Shown piece by piece: positions 1-7,271 of a stretch of DNA of 47,063 nt. The notes beneath the pieces were generated by a model. It was given only the letters and a program-made list of their open reading frames with translations. It was not told where the DNA came from and ran no database searches. The position numbers and the translations under genes were made by a program. How positions within the stretch are numbered: position 1 is the first letter of the stretch; every line of letters starts with the position of its first letter. Source of the DNA: CAYYWP01 sp050176585 (GTDB lineage Bacteria; Desulfobacterota; Binatia; HRBIN30; CADEER01); assembly GCA_050176585.1 (NCBI GenBank), contig JBFXHX010000032.1, positions 1-47,063 on the forward strand, given 5' to 3'.

Positions 1-542
1 AACCGCCCCGCCGTCACCTCCGAGCGCAAATCGCGGTTGCAGGCCGCGATGAGCCGGAACTCCACGGTGTGCGGCTTGTTGCACCCGAGGCGGTACACTT
101 CACCTCCCTCGAGTACGCGCAGCAGATACGGCTGGAGGTCCAGCGGCATCTCCGCGATCTCGTCCAGGAACAATGTGCCGCCGTGCGCGGCTTCGATCTT
201 GCCGGCCATGCCGGATCGCCGCGCCCCGGTGAATGCTCCTTCGACGTAGCCGAACAGCTCGCTCGCGAGCAGATCCCGCGGTAGGCTGCCGCAGTTCAAC
301 GCGACAAAGGGCCCGTATGCGTGGCGGCCGCTGCGGTGAATGGCGCGCGTGAACACCTCTTTCCCGACGCCGGTCTCCCCGAGCACCAGCACCGGCGAGC
401 CCACCTCCGCCAGTAGGCGGGCCTTCTGCACCGCCTGCCGCAGGCCAGCGCTCCGGCCGACGATGTGTGCGAACTCGTCGCGAGGCTCGCTCCCGGGGCC
501 GATGTGGGCGGCTCCGACGGCGTGATTCGATACTCTATGCAT
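1..542 (-). CDS. sigma-54-dependent transcriptional activator (bEBP), C-terminus off the window
   Basis: Leftward AAA+ enhancer-binding protein that would remodel RNA polymerase carrying sigma-54; 180 codons are visible and the gene runs off the left edge. Reading the minus strand from the ATG at 542 gives Walker A GETGVGKE (about residues 55-62), the sigma-54 contact loop GAFTGA (102-107) and Walker B GGTLFLDE (121-128). Only some 25 residues precede the AAA+ domain, so there is no receiver or GAF domain of its own. The helix-turn-helix expected at the C-terminus lies outside the window. It starts 8 nt after the stop of the single-domain response regulator at 551-1030, so the two are probably one transcript and may act together. 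It is a candidate regulator of the sigma-54-like promoters at 4196 and 7631 (inference). Confidence 0.9.
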   Translation of the reverse strand, partial: MHRVSNHAVGAAHIGPGSEPRDEFAHIVGRSAGLRQAVQKARLLAEVGSPVLVLGETGVGKEVFTRAIHRSGRHAYGPFVALNCGSLPRDLLASELFGYVEGAFTGARRSGMAGKIEAAHGGTLFLDEIAEMPLDLQPYLLRVLEGGEVYRLGCNKPHTVEFRLIAACNRDLRSEVTAGR

Positions 543-550
543 GCTCCTCC

Positions 551-1030
551 TCACAGTCGGTCTCGGCCGTGACGGCCGCCGGGCTGTGCTGTTCTCCTTG
601 TTTCGGCCGTGCCCACACGGTCTTCGTGCGGCACGGCGTCGTCCGCCCGATCGAGCGCCGAGCGGACGAGAGCGATGAGCGCTTGCGCGGAGAATGGCTT
701 GCGGAGACAGGCGATCGCGCCCAGGCTCACGGCCTCGTGCTCCCCCGCCGGGTCATAGTGGCCGCTGATGAAGATGGTGTTCGGCCGCGCTCCGGTCGCC
801 AGGAGCTCTCGCTGCAGGTCGAAACCGCTCAAGCCCGCGAGCCGCACATCCAGGATCAGGCAGGCGCGGTCGCTGTCGGCTGTGCCATCCAGGAACTCCT
901 CCGCCGAGGCGAACGCCTCGACATCGAATCCGAGAGCTCGCAGCAGGTCGCGAATGGAGCCGCGCAGCGATTCGTCGTCCTCGATCACGACCACTTTCCC
1001 AGCTCTGCCGCGTGATGCCGGTTCATCCAT
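551..1030 (-). CDS. single-domain response regulator (FixJ-type receiver)
   Basis: 159-aa receiver protein of two-component signalling. The acidic pocket is VIEDDE (D18/D19), the phosphoacceptor is D61 in LILDVRL, the switch residue is S89 in FISGH, and the conserved lysine is K111 in CLRKPF. The receiver resembles the FixJ/NarL type, but no helix-turn-helix follows; the last 35 or so residues are polar and low in complexity. It therefore has no visible DNA-binding output. The sigma-54 activator without a sensory domain begins 8 nt downstream, which suggests that this protein controls it in trans. No histidine kinase is in the window. Confidence 0.85.
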   Translation of the reverse strand: MDEPASRGRAGKVVVIEDDESLRGSIRDLLRALGFDVEAFASAEEFLDGTADSDRACLILDVRLAGLSGFDLQRELLATGARPNTIFISGHYDPAGEHEAVSLGAIACLRKPFSAQALIALVRSALDRADDAVPHEDRVGTAETRRTAQPGGRHGRDRL

Positions 1031-1347
1031 TCGTGCGTGACGTCAGCATTACACCCGGTCCCGGCGCTGTGTAGTTACACCTTGGTATGAGCGCGGTGGC
1101 ACGCGGGGTAAGCACATTGTCTCTGCCCGATGCGTCGGCGGCCGCTGCTTCTGCCGCGCGTGCCAAGGCGCCGCCTGCCCCGCCCGGCGCTGCTCCGAGG
1201 CGAAGAGCGCAGCTCGACTGGCAAGGCGATTATCGGACGTGCGCGGTGGCCCAGTCCGGTCGCCACCCGCTCTCGACCACGAGATCGCACGCGCCGCGAT
1301 CAGGGTCGATCAGCGGCGCGGGCGATGTCGCATATGGGCGGGTTGCC
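1031..1347. other. intergenic region upstream of the response regulator
   Basis: 317 bp between the HdeD stop and the response-regulator start; I see no coding gene. It should hold the leftward promoter for the regulator pair. The only ordered element is GTGTAGTTACAC at 1069-1080, listed separately, with a further TACAC at 1050-1054. Confidence 0.5.
1069..1080. promoter_or_regulatory. operator-like inverted repeat GTGTA-N2-TACAC
   Basis: Perfect 5-bp arms with a 2-nt spacer, about 40 bp upstream of the response-regulator start (1030, minus strand). A half-site TACAC recurs at 1050-1054. Size and position fit a dimeric regulator site, perhaps autoregulatory, but a 12-bp repeat can arise by chance. 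Confidence 0.3.
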
Positions 1348-1965
1348 TCACCCGTGTTGCGGGGTCGGCATCGTCAATCGGCTCCCGTACCCACCGGGTT
1401 GCGATCGCGCCTTCGCCCACGAGCGCAATCGCAGCCCGAGCGCGACCAGCAGCACTCCGGTGACGAAGGCGTACGCGCCGATCCAGAGTACGAGCGCGAT
1501 GGCACCGGCATCGGGGAACAGCATGAGCAACACACCGAGCGCGACCGCGGCGACTCCGCTCAGGACCAACAGCCACTCGCCGCGAATCACTTTCCGCAAG
1601 CGGACGGCCGCCGCGATCTCGAGCCCACCCGTCACCAGCGCCCACAAGGCGACCAAGTACACCAGCGCGAGCGCCGTGATGCGCGGCGAGAGCACTGTGA
1701 TCGCGGCGATCCCGACGCCCGCCAGACCGGCGAGCAGCAGCATCCACCAGCGCGCGGCTCCCCCCCGGCGGCGAATGGCGGTGATGATCATGAGCACGCC
1801 GTCAATCAGCGCGTACGCGCCGAATACCAAGACGAGTGCCGTCAGCGAGATCTCCGGGGCGATGAAGGTGATGACGGCGAAGGCGATGCCGGCGATGCCG
1901 CGCAACAGCACCACCCACCAGTTCCGGACCAACGTGTCGATGTCGACGGTTCCAGCTATGCGCAT
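1348..1965 (-). CDS. hdeD: HdeD family membrane protein (DUF308)
   Basis: 205-aa integral membrane protein with about six hydrophobic segments arranged as three helical hairpins, the HdeD/DUF308 layout. HdeD is linked to acid resistance in Escherichia coli, and an HdeD gene belongs to the LHR/tLST stress islands; its biochemical role is not settled. The start at 1965 is chosen because AGGGAGG lies just upstream and the conserved part begins with MRIAGTVD; the frame is open further upstream (to 2145), but that part is arginine-rich and unlikely to be translated. It lies downstream of the BON protein on the same strand, 119 bp away. Confidence 0.88.
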   Translation of the reverse strand: MRIAGTVDIDTLVRNWWVVLLRGIAGIAFAVITFIAPEISLTALVLVFGAYALIDGVLMIITAIRRRGGAARWWMLLLAGLAGVGIAAITVLSPRITALALVYLVALWALVTGGLEIAAAVRLRKVIRGEWLLVLSGVAAVALGVLLMLFPDAGAIALVLWIGAYAFVTGVLLVALGLRLRSWAKARSQPGGYGSRLTMPTPQHG

Positions 1966-2084
1966 TAGTGCCTCCCTTTTGCCGCTCGCAGCGCCGCGGC
2001 GATGCGGTTGCGTGCGGCGCGCGCGGACGCGAGCGATCCGCGCCGAGCGCCGCGCCGGCCGATGCATCCGGTCCCTGCCGAAGG

Positions 2085-2768
2085 TCACGGCTCGTACGCC
2101 ACCCGTATCTGGTTCTCGACCGCTGTCACTCCGGGGGCCATCCACGCCGCCCGCTCGGCTTCGTCTTTCTCTGCCCAGGAGCGGACCGTCCCTTTGAGAA
2201 TCACCTTGCCCCCGTGGACCTCCACGGTGATGCGCTCCGCGTCGGTCTTAACGCTGCGCACCAGCGCCTCCTCGATCTTCTGCTTGATTTCTGCGGGTGT
2301 CACCTTGGGTTTCACCGTGATGAGGTTGGTCACGCCGCGCACTCCGGTCAGGCGCCGTACGACGCGCTCGGCGTCTTCTTTCTGGTGCTGCCATTCGACC
2401 TCCCCCCTGAGCGTCACCCACCCTTTCGAAACGGTGACGCGGATGTTCTGCGTGGACAGCATCGCGTCCCACTCCAGGGCACGAACCGCTGCCGCCGCGA
2501 GATCGGCGTCGGTGCGCTCGGAGGAGCTGGGCAGGCGGACCTCGATGTCGTTGGCGACGGCCTTGACGCCGCGCACGCGGTACGCCGCCTCTTCAGCCGC
2601 CCATTTCTTCGTGTACGAGTCGACCCAGCCGGTGAGGGTGACGACGCCGTCCTTGACCACGACGCCGATCTCGGCGGGCGAGACCCGGGCATCCCACTTG
2701 AGCTCCGCGATCACGTCGCGCTGAATGCGCTCGTCTTCGGTCAGGGTCTTTGTCGCGGCAGTTGCCAT
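2085..2768 (-). CDS. BON-domain protein with three BON repeats (OsmY-like)
   Basis: 227-aa protein of three tandem BON domains, roughly residues 15-80, 90-155 and 158-225, each with the valine- and glycine-rich pattern seen in VTLTGWV, VTLRGEV and VILKGTV. BON domains are thought to bind membranes or phospholipids; OsmY is the osmotically induced periplasmic example. There is no clear signal peptide: the N-terminus MATAATKTL is polar, so the protein may stay in the cytoplasm, unlike OsmY. Its neighbours HdeD and the 70-aa protein are on the same strand. The family is certain; the location is not. Confidence 0.9.
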   Translation of the reverse strand: MATAATKTLTEDERIQRDVIAELKWDARVSPAEIGVVVKDGVVTLTGWVDSYTKKWAAEEAAYRVRGVKAVANDIEVRLPSSSERTDADLAAAAVRALEWDAMLSTQNIRVTVSKGWVTLRGEVEWQHQKEDAERVVRRLTGVRGVTNLITVKPKVTPAEIKQKIEEALVRSVKTDAERITVEVHGGKVILKGTVRSWAEKDEAERAAWMAPGVTAVENQIRVAYEP

Positions 2769-2812
2769 GATGCGTCTCTCCCTTCAGCGTACTTTCGCGG
2801 CGCGAACCCGCT

Positions 2813-2827
2813 GGTCCGCGCCGGACC
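2813..2827. repeat. short perfect inverted repeat GGTCCG-N3-CGGACC
   Basis: 6-bp arms with a 3-nt spacer, 45-59 bp upstream of the BON-protein start. The sequence resembles the GTCCG...CGGAC repeats at 4114 and 7552, but the spacer is two bases shorter, so it may not be the same site. Confidence 0.3.
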
Positions 2828-2890
2828 GTTCGCGCTACCGCGGGCGACGAGTCGGCGTGCGGCCGCCGCGGCTCGGTCGCCCGACTGCTC

Positions 2891-3103
2891 TCACGCGTGC
2901 AGCACGCGAGGAACCGACGGGTAGTGTTGAGGCACGACGCGGAAGTGCTCGAAGAGCTCCGCCCAGCGCGGCAGCGCATCGAAGCTCACCAGCCCTCCGT
3001 GGAGCCCGACGAGGTGCGTGAGCAGCCGCGTGCCGAACCGGTCCGATCCGGTTTCGAGCACGACGAAGCTGCCGCAATGCACACAGATCAGTGAACGATT
3101 CAT
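2891..3103 (-). CDS. small conserved-type protein with CxxC motif
   Basis: 70-aa protein, start at 3103 supported by GGAGG eight bases upstream. It has CVHCG near the N-terminus followed by histidines (THLVGLHG), so it could bind a metal, though only two cysteines are present. I do not recognise the family. The position at the head of the leftward arm of the stress island, divergent from the thioredoxin gene, suggests a role in redox or metal stress, but this is context only. The open frame continues upstream to 3352; that part has no ribosome-binding site and looks non-coding. Confidence 0.55.
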   Translation of the reverse strand: MNRSLICVHCGSFVVLETGSDRFGTRLLTHLVGLHGGLVSFDALPRWAELFEHFRVVPQHYPSVPRVLHA

Positions 3104-3637
3104 GGAGTATCCTCCGAGTTGTTCGCAATGCGCGCCCCAGGCGCCGTGCAGGCGTGCGGCGAGTTCGCCTGTGGTCGCCTGCGCCGCGCGAACCGCTGCC
3201 GGTTGCCGCGACCTGACACTCCGCAGCGGCTGTTTCATGGTAACCTGTTGATCGTGGTCGTAGTGCACATCTACTTGGCCCGATCGAGCGCGGTGCATCT
3301 GGTGGTCATCGGTTCGCGTCCGGCCGTGCTGATGCGCAATGGACCGGAGCAATGGGCGCGCCAGCGGACGGGCGCATGGCGACGAATCCCTGGCATTGTC
3401 GGCCGAGGAGCTACGACCAGACCGCGAGCGTTCGACACGTTCGAAAGTCGTACGCCGAAACTGCGCGCAAACCGCGCCGCCGCGCCGCAGCCCGTTCGCG
3501 CGCGATCTGCGGTGTATGCGTTGCTAAGACCCATGGTTGCACTGAGCGGCCATCCGCGTCGACCGGGCCGGCGCCGACGCGGATGACCGGCCGAACGGGT
3601 GTCTTGGCGATGAAGTCGCCGGCATTGTGGAGATCCT
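3104..3637. other. divergent intergenic region of the stress island
   Basis: 534 bp between the leftward 70-aa gene and rightward trxC; no convincing gene. Promoters for both arms should be here. Two weak sigma-54-like sequences are visible: CGGTGTATGCGTTGCT at 3510-3525 (plus strand; GG and TTGCT kept, upstream half poor) and, on the minus strand, TGGGGCGCGCATTGCG at 3124-3139 (9 of 12 consensus positions). The direct repeat CGTTCGA occurs twice at 3429-3445, about 80 bp ahead of the first. None is strong enough to call alone. Confidence 0.35.
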
Positions 3638-4084
3638 ATGAGTGATCCGCTGCTGATCCGCTGCCCGGCGTGTGGCACCACCAACCGGATTCCGCCGGAC
3701 AAAGTTCGCCAGGGGCTCGCGCCAAAATGCGGGCGCTGCAAAGCCCGGCTGCCCGTGGCTGCCACACCCGTCACGGTGACCGATCAAACCTTCTCCTCCG
3801 AGATCGAGCGATCGCCATTGCCTGCCTTGGTCGACGCCTGGGCCCCGTGGTGCGCTCCGTGCCGCATGGTGGCGCCGGTGATCGACGAGCTGGCGTCGGA
3901 AATGGCCGGCCGTGTGCGGGTGGCGAAGCTCAACGTGGACGAGAATCCGGCCACCGCGGCGCGCTTCAACCTGCGCAGCATCCCGACTCTGCTGGTGATC
4001 AAGGGGGGCCGCGAGGTGGACCGCATCGTCGGTGTGCAGCCGAAAGCGGAGATCATGCGGCGGCTGCAACGGGCCATTGCCTGA
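3638..4084 (+). CDS. trxC: thioredoxin 2 type (zinc-ribbon thioredoxin)
   Basis: 148-aa disulfide reductase of the TrxC type. An N-terminal zinc ribbon is formed by C9/C12 (CPAC) and C31/C34 (CGRC), followed by a thioredoxin fold with active site WCAPC (residues 71-75) and the cis-proline segment RSIPTL. E. coli TrxC has the same layout and size. GGAG lies about 6 bp before the ATG. It heads the rightward arm of the island; LHR/tLST islands also carry a thioredoxin gene, so this one may serve protein-disulfide repair under heat or oxidative stress. Confidence 0.93.
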   Translation: MSDPLLIRCPACGTTNRIPPDKVRQGLAPKCGRCKARLPVAATPVTVTDQTFSSEIERSPLPALVDAWAPWCAPCRMVAPVIDELASEMAGRVRVAKLNVDENPATAARFNLRSIPTLLVIKGGREVDRIVGVQPKAEIMRRLQRAIA

Positions 4085-4113
4085 GCTCGCTCCGGCGCGG
4101 ACGGGCCTGACCC

Positions 4114-4128
4114 GTCCGATTTTCGGAC
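4114..4128. promoter_or_regulatory. candidate activator site (inverted repeat GTCCGA-N3-TCGGAC)
   Basis: Perfect 6-bp arms. The start lies 82 bp upstream of the sigma-54-like promoter at 4196. A second copy with the same outer arms (GTCCG-N5-CGGAC) is at 7552, 79 bp ahead of another sigma-54-like sequence. This is the usual distance for an enhancer-binding-protein site. Both copies are followed by GC. Confidence 0.5.
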
Positions 4129-4195
4129 GCGTCGGACGCTTCTCTCGGGGTCGCGTCTGCCGGCGTTCCCCACCGGCGCACTGCCGCACCCGGGC

Positions 4196-4211
4196 TGGCC
4201 CGGCCGTTGCT
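4196..4211 (+). promoter_or_regulatory. sigma-54-type promoter
   Basis: TGGCCCGGCCGTTGCT matches 11 of 12 fixed positions of TGGCACG-N4-TTGCW, with GG at -24 and GC at -12 correctly spaced. Transcription would start near 4222, ahead of the small protein and hsp20. This leaves only about 5 nt before the ATG at 4227, so translation may start later (GTG 4281 or ATG 4368). Confidence 0.55.
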
Positions 4212-4226
4212 CGTACAGTGCGCCGT

Positions 4227-4685
4227 ATGCCTTTTCGAGCACAGGCGCGCGTGCCCCAACATCGGCCGGGCGCGGAGCAGGTGATCGGGCCGTATGTGCC
4301 GGCGGTGCCGCTCTCGGGTTTCCCCAGATCGCTAAGGTACGACGGCCCGCGCCCGGAAACCCGTCTCATGCTGGCGGTGTTGAAGGAAGCGCTTCGCTGT
4401 TTCCAAAACCGCCGCCATCGCCGTGATCGGCGCAGTCGGCGTCTCGCCCGCGAATCGGAGCAGTGGTTCACCTCCGATGACGAGACGTGGCCGTTCGCGT
4501 TCGTTCCGCTCTGCGAAAAGCTCGGACTCGAGCCGGATTACGTCCGCGCCTGCATCCATCGCTGGGAGTCGCAGTGGGCCGGAGATAACGGCGGCCCGAC
4601 GGCCGCGGTCGCGGAACTGGACGTCCGCGCGCGGCGCCTGTATCGCCCGCCGGCGGTCGGCCACAAGAGGAGGAGGCATGGCTGA
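4227..4685 (+). CDS. conserved hypothetical protein upstream of hsp20
   Basis: Up to 152 aa. The central part (RPETRLMLAVLKEALRC, then WFTSDD and WPFAFVPLCEKLGL) looks like a conserved small protein with a mixed helical core that I have seen as a hypothetical in other proteobacteria-like genomes; no function is known to me. Starts are uncertain: ATG 4227 has no ribosome-binding site and lies close to the predicted transcription start; GTG 4281 is preceded by GGAGCAG; ATG 4368 begins the conserved part. The stop overlaps the hsp20 start by 8 nt, so the two are translationally coupled. The tail is arginine-rich because it also carries the hsp20 ribosome-binding site. Confidence 0.55.
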   Translation: MPFRAQARVPQHRPGAEQVIGPYVPAVPLSGFPRSLRYDGPRPETRLMLAVLKEALRCFQNRRHRRDRRSRRLARESEQWFTSDDETWPFAFVPLCEKLGLEPDYVRACIHRWESQWAGDNGGPTAAVAELDVRARRLYRPPAVGHKRRRHG

Positions 4686-5148
4686 TCCCAGTGGGACTCG
4701 ACAGCTCACCTCTCCCGTCACAGCGCCTTACAGGCGCGATCCCTTCAGCGTGATGCGCGAGCTGTTGCAGTGGGATCCGCGCGACGCCGCCGTGCTGCCC
4801 GCCTGGGAGGCGCCGGGATTCGTCCCGAGCTTCGACGTCAAGGAGACGAAGGACGGCCTGATCATCGAGGCCGACCTGCCGGGCATGACCGAAGCGGACG
4901 TACATGTCTCACTGGCCGGGAACCGCTTGACGATTAGCGGCGAGCGCCGACCCGAGCCGAAGAAGGAAGACGAGAACTACCTCGTGCTCGAACGCGCGTA
5001 CGGCGCGTTCTCCCGTACCTTCATCCTGCCCGGCGACGTCGACGCGGACCGTGCCAAGGCGATGCTCACCAACGGCGTGTTGACACTGCTGCTGCCCAAG
5101 CGCCCCGGAGCGAAGCTGAAGCACATCGAGATCAGCAGCGGAACGTGA
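4678..5148 (+). CDS. Hsp20/alpha-crystallin family small heat-shock protein
   Basis: 156-aa ATP-independent chaperone that holds unfolding proteins. The alpha-crystallin domain covers about residues 48-150, with the pattern DLPGM, LTISGER, the arginine-rich strand AYGAFSRTF and the closing GVLTLLLPK. A short N-terminal arm and a C-terminal KHIEI (an I-x-I-type anchor) fit an oligomeric sHsp. AGGAGG sits directly before the ATG at 4678, which overlaps the upstream gene's stop. It probably shares the sigma-54-like promoter at 4196. An sHsp20 gene is also the first core gene of LHR/tLST islands. Confidence 0.95.
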   Translation: MADPSGTRQLTSPVTAPYRRDPFSVMRELLQWDPRDAAVLPAWEAPGFVPSFDVKETKDGLIIEADLPGMTEADVHVSLAGNRLTISGERRPEPKKEDENYLVLERAYGAFSRTFILPGDVDADRAKAMLTNGVLTLLLPKRPGAKLKHIEISSGT

Positions 5149-5165
5149 TCCGCGTAACCCACCGA

Positions 5166-5185
5166 GCCTCGGTTCGTTTCGAGGC
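5166..5185 (+). terminator. possible hairpin after hsp20
   Basis: GCCTCG at 5166-5171 pairs with CGAGGC at 5180-5185 around an 8-nt loop, 18 bp after the hsp20 stop. There is no T-run, so it is at best a weak or Rho-assisted terminator or an mRNA-stabilising hairpin. Confidence 0.35.
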
Positions 5186-5274
5186 GGAAGCGACGGCGCG
5201 GGGAGCTCCCGGCATCGGTGAGTGAACCGCGCGCGAGCGACGCCGGGACCCGCGCATTGAAAGGAGGCTCGAAC

Positions 5275-5997
5275 GTGATCCCGATCCGCGACACCATCCC
5301 GAGCCGCAACGAGCCGATCGTTACCTGGGCGCTGATCGCCGTCAACGCGCTCGTATTCGTCTATGAGGTGTCGCTCGGTCCCGAGCAACTCGAGCGTTTC
5401 GTGTACGATTTCGGCGTGGTGCCGGCGCGTGACTGGGCCGGTGTGTCCAGCTCTCCCGCGCCGGGCCTGCCGTTCCTGACCAGCATGTTCCTGCACGGTG
5501 GATGGGGGCACCTCATCGGCAACATGTGGATGCTCTGGATCTTCGGGGACAACGTCGAAGACCGTATGGGTCCGGGCCGTTTTCTGCTGTTCTACCTGCT
5601 CACCGGCGTGGCGGCCTCCGTCGCGCACTGCGCGCTCAACAGCGGGTCGACGCTCCCGACCGTCGGTGCCTCCGGTGCGATCTCGGGCGTTCTGGGCGCG
5701 TACTTCGCCCTGTTTCCATACGCGCGCGTGATCACCGTGTTGCCGGTGTTCTTCTGGCCGTACTTCTTCGACGTGCCCGCGGTGACCTACCTCTTCATCT
5801 GGTTTGTCAGCCAGCTCCTCAGCGGCACGCTGGCGGGCCTGGGTCCGTCGGCTCTCGGCGGTGTCGCGTGGTGGGCTCACGTCGGTGGGTTCGCGGTCGG
5901 GGCGCTCGCACATCCGGTGTTCCTGCTGCCTCGGCGCAGACGCCCACGGGAGTTCCATCCCGACGAGTACGCGGTGGAGCGCGCCTGGGCCGGGTAA
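5275..5997 (+). CDS. rhomboid family intramembrane serine protease
   Basis: 240-aa protein with six or so membrane segments. The catalytic serine is S133 in GASGAISG and the base is H202 in HVGGFAVG; HLIGN (N83) provides the oxyanion-hole asparagine. GTG at 5275 is chosen as the start because AAGGAGG lies 7 bp upstream and family members begin with MIPIRD; an open frame from GTG 5218 adds 19 unlikely residues. Rhomboids cleave transmembrane substrates. Here it sits among chaperones and proteases, suggesting membrane-protein quality control. Confidence 0.93.
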   Translation: MIPIRDTIPSRNEPIVTWALIAVNALVFVYEVSLGPEQLERFVYDFGVVPARDWAGVSSSPAPGLPFLTSMFLHGGWGHLIGNMWMLWIFGDNVEDRMGPGRFLLFYLLTGVAASVAHCALNSGSTLPTVGASGAISGVLGAYFALFPYARVITVLPVFFWPYFFDVPAVTYLFIWFVSQLLSGTLAGLGPSALGGVAWWAHVGGFAVGALAHPVFLLPRRRRPREFHPDEYAVERAWAG

Positions 5998-6049
5998 AGC
6001 GGCCGAGATCGGAGATAGGCGAACCGAGCTGACGAGAAAGGATGCTGCG

Positions 6050-6526
6050 ATGGATGTGGCACAACTCATCTGGTTGTTCTTTTTGTTCTCGGCGCTGCAG
6101 CCCGTGCTGCGGCAGCGGCTGCTCGAGGCGGCGCGCCAACGACTGCTGGCCCGGCTGGAGCAGCGGCGCAAATCGCGCGTGATCTTGTTGGTGCACCGGC
6201 AGGAGACCATGAGCCTGCTCGGGTTTCCCGTCATGCGCTATATCGATATCGATGATGCCGAGAGCGTGCTGCGCGCGTGTGAGCTCACCGAGCCGCAGGT
6301 GCCGATCGACATCGTCCTCCATACGCCGGGTGGGCTGGTCCTCGCGGCGCTGCAGATCGCGCGCGCCGTGCAGAACCACAAGGGAAAGGTAACGGTGTTC
6401 GTGCCGCACTATGCGATGTCCGGCGGGACGCTGATCGCGCTTGCGGCCGACGAGATCGTGATGTCGCCCCATGCCGTGCTGGGCCCGGTGGACCCGCAGC
6501 TCGGGCAGTTCCCGGCCGCTTCGCTG
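6050..6526 (+). CDS. ClpP-fold membrane-anchored serine protease (SDH/SppA-like), 3' end lost in the gap
   Basis: 159 residues of a serine-dehydrogenase-proteinase-like (PF01972) enzyme. One N-terminal membrane helix (residues 4-20) is followed by a ClpP/crotonase fold: HTPGG (91-95), the catalytic serine in AMSGG (S124) and MSPHAVLGPVDPQ (138-150), typical of this family. The reading frame enters the 100-N gap at 6527 and its end is not seen; the sequence after the gap belongs to a different protein (PsiE). AAAGGA precedes the start by about 6 bp. The role is probably membrane or envelope proteolysis, in keeping with the rhomboid next to it. Confidence 0.88.
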
Positions 6527-6626
6527 NNNNNNNNNNNNNNNNNNNNNNNNNNNNNNNNNNNNNNNNNNNNNNNNNNNNNNNNNNNNNNNNNNNNNNNNNN
6601 NNNNNNNNNNNNNNNNNNNNNNNNNN
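6527..6626. other. assembly gap (100 N)
   Basis: Exactly 100 N, the usual placeholder for unknown length. It hides the end of the ClpP-fold protease, the start of psiE and possibly whole genes between them. Confidence 0.98.
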
Positions 6627-6953
6627 GCGCTCAAGCGTCTGGCCGTGATGGCATTCATCGACCAGGCGGCACCCTCGGCCCTGCTGTCGGAAATCGTCGT
6701 CGTGCTGATCCTCGCGGAGGTCTATCGGTTGCTCATCTTCTACCTGCGCGAGCATCGCATCTCGGTCGCGCTGACGATCGAGGTCGCGCTGGTCAGCACG
6801 CTCCGCGAGGTGATCATCAAGGGGGCGGGAGAATTCGAGTGGGTTCGCTTGTTCGCGCTCAGCGGGTTGCTGTTCGTCCTCGGCGTGCTGCTCGCGATGG
6901 AGCGCTGGACGAGGGTTCGGCGCCGCGAGGTGTCTGAAACAGATGCGCATTGA
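6627..6953 (+). CDS. psiE: PsiE family protein, 5' end lost in the gap
   Basis: 108 visible residues of a phosphate-starvation-inducible E (PsiE) membrane protein; about 30-50 N-terminal residues are hidden by the gap. Three hydrophobic segments are seen (LLSEIVVVLILAEVY, a middle one ending in LREVIIKGAG, and LFALSGLLFVLGVLLA). The helix-loop sequence with STLREVIIKG is typical of PsiE. Function is unknown; PsiE is also a member of the LHR/tLST island. It is read in a different frame from the protease before the gap, so the two must not be joined. Confidence 0.85.
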   Translation, partial: ALKRLAVMAFIDQAAPSALLSEIVVVLILAEVYRLLIFYLREHRISVALTIEVALVSTLREVIIKGAGEFEWVRLFALSGLLFVLGVLLAMERWTRVRRREVSETDAH

Positions 6954-6983
6954 CCAGTGAACGGCTGGTCCGGAGGGTGCCTG

Positions 6984-7271
6984 ATGACATGTGCGCACGT
7001 GAACGAAGTCGAGCCGGTTCCACCCCATACGGACGGATGTGAAGAGTGCCTGATCCTCGGCACGCCATGGGTGCACCTGCGCCTGTGCTTGTCGTGTGGC
7101 CATGTGGGCTGTTGCGACAGCTCGCCACAGCGCCACGCCACCAAGCATTTCCACAAGACGACGCATCCGGTGATTGCCTCGTACGAGCCTGGTGAGGACT
7201 GGGCGTGGTGCTACGTCGATCAGGTGGCAATGGAAGCTCCGGAAGAAGTCAGACCCTACTTGCGCCACTGA
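6984..7271 (+). CDS. UBP-type zinc-finger protein
   Basis: 95-aa stand-alone ZnF-UBP domain. Ligand candidates are C3, H5, C19/C22 (CEEC), C35/C38 (CLSC), C43/C44, H51, H55 and H61, in the order and spacing of the fold that binds the ubiquitin C-terminus in eukaryotes. Bacteria with this domain mostly lack ubiquitin, so the ligand is unknown. ATG 6984 follows GGAGGG; an upstream GTG at 6957 is possible but less likely. It lies 30 bp after psiE and could be in its operon. Confidence 0.85.
   Translation: MTCAHVNEVEPVPPHTDGCEECLILGTPWVHLRLCLSCGHVGCCDSSPQRHATKHFHKTTHPVIASYEPGEDWAWCYVDQVAMEAPEEVRPYLRH

Noticed and set aside
1097..1113. TGGCACG, a perfect -24 half of a sigma-54 promoter
   Set aside because: The -12 half is GTAAG, not TTGC, at the required spacing, and it points away from the regulator genes with no plus-strand gene downstream.
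1087..1968. Plus-strand frame opposite HdeD
   Set aside because: Its opposite strand gives a six-helix HdeD with a good ribosome-binding site.
3510..3525. Sigma-54-like CGGTGTATGCGTTGCT before trxC
   Set aside because: Only 7 of 12 consensus positions match; the GTCCG...CGGAC repeat is absent upstream.
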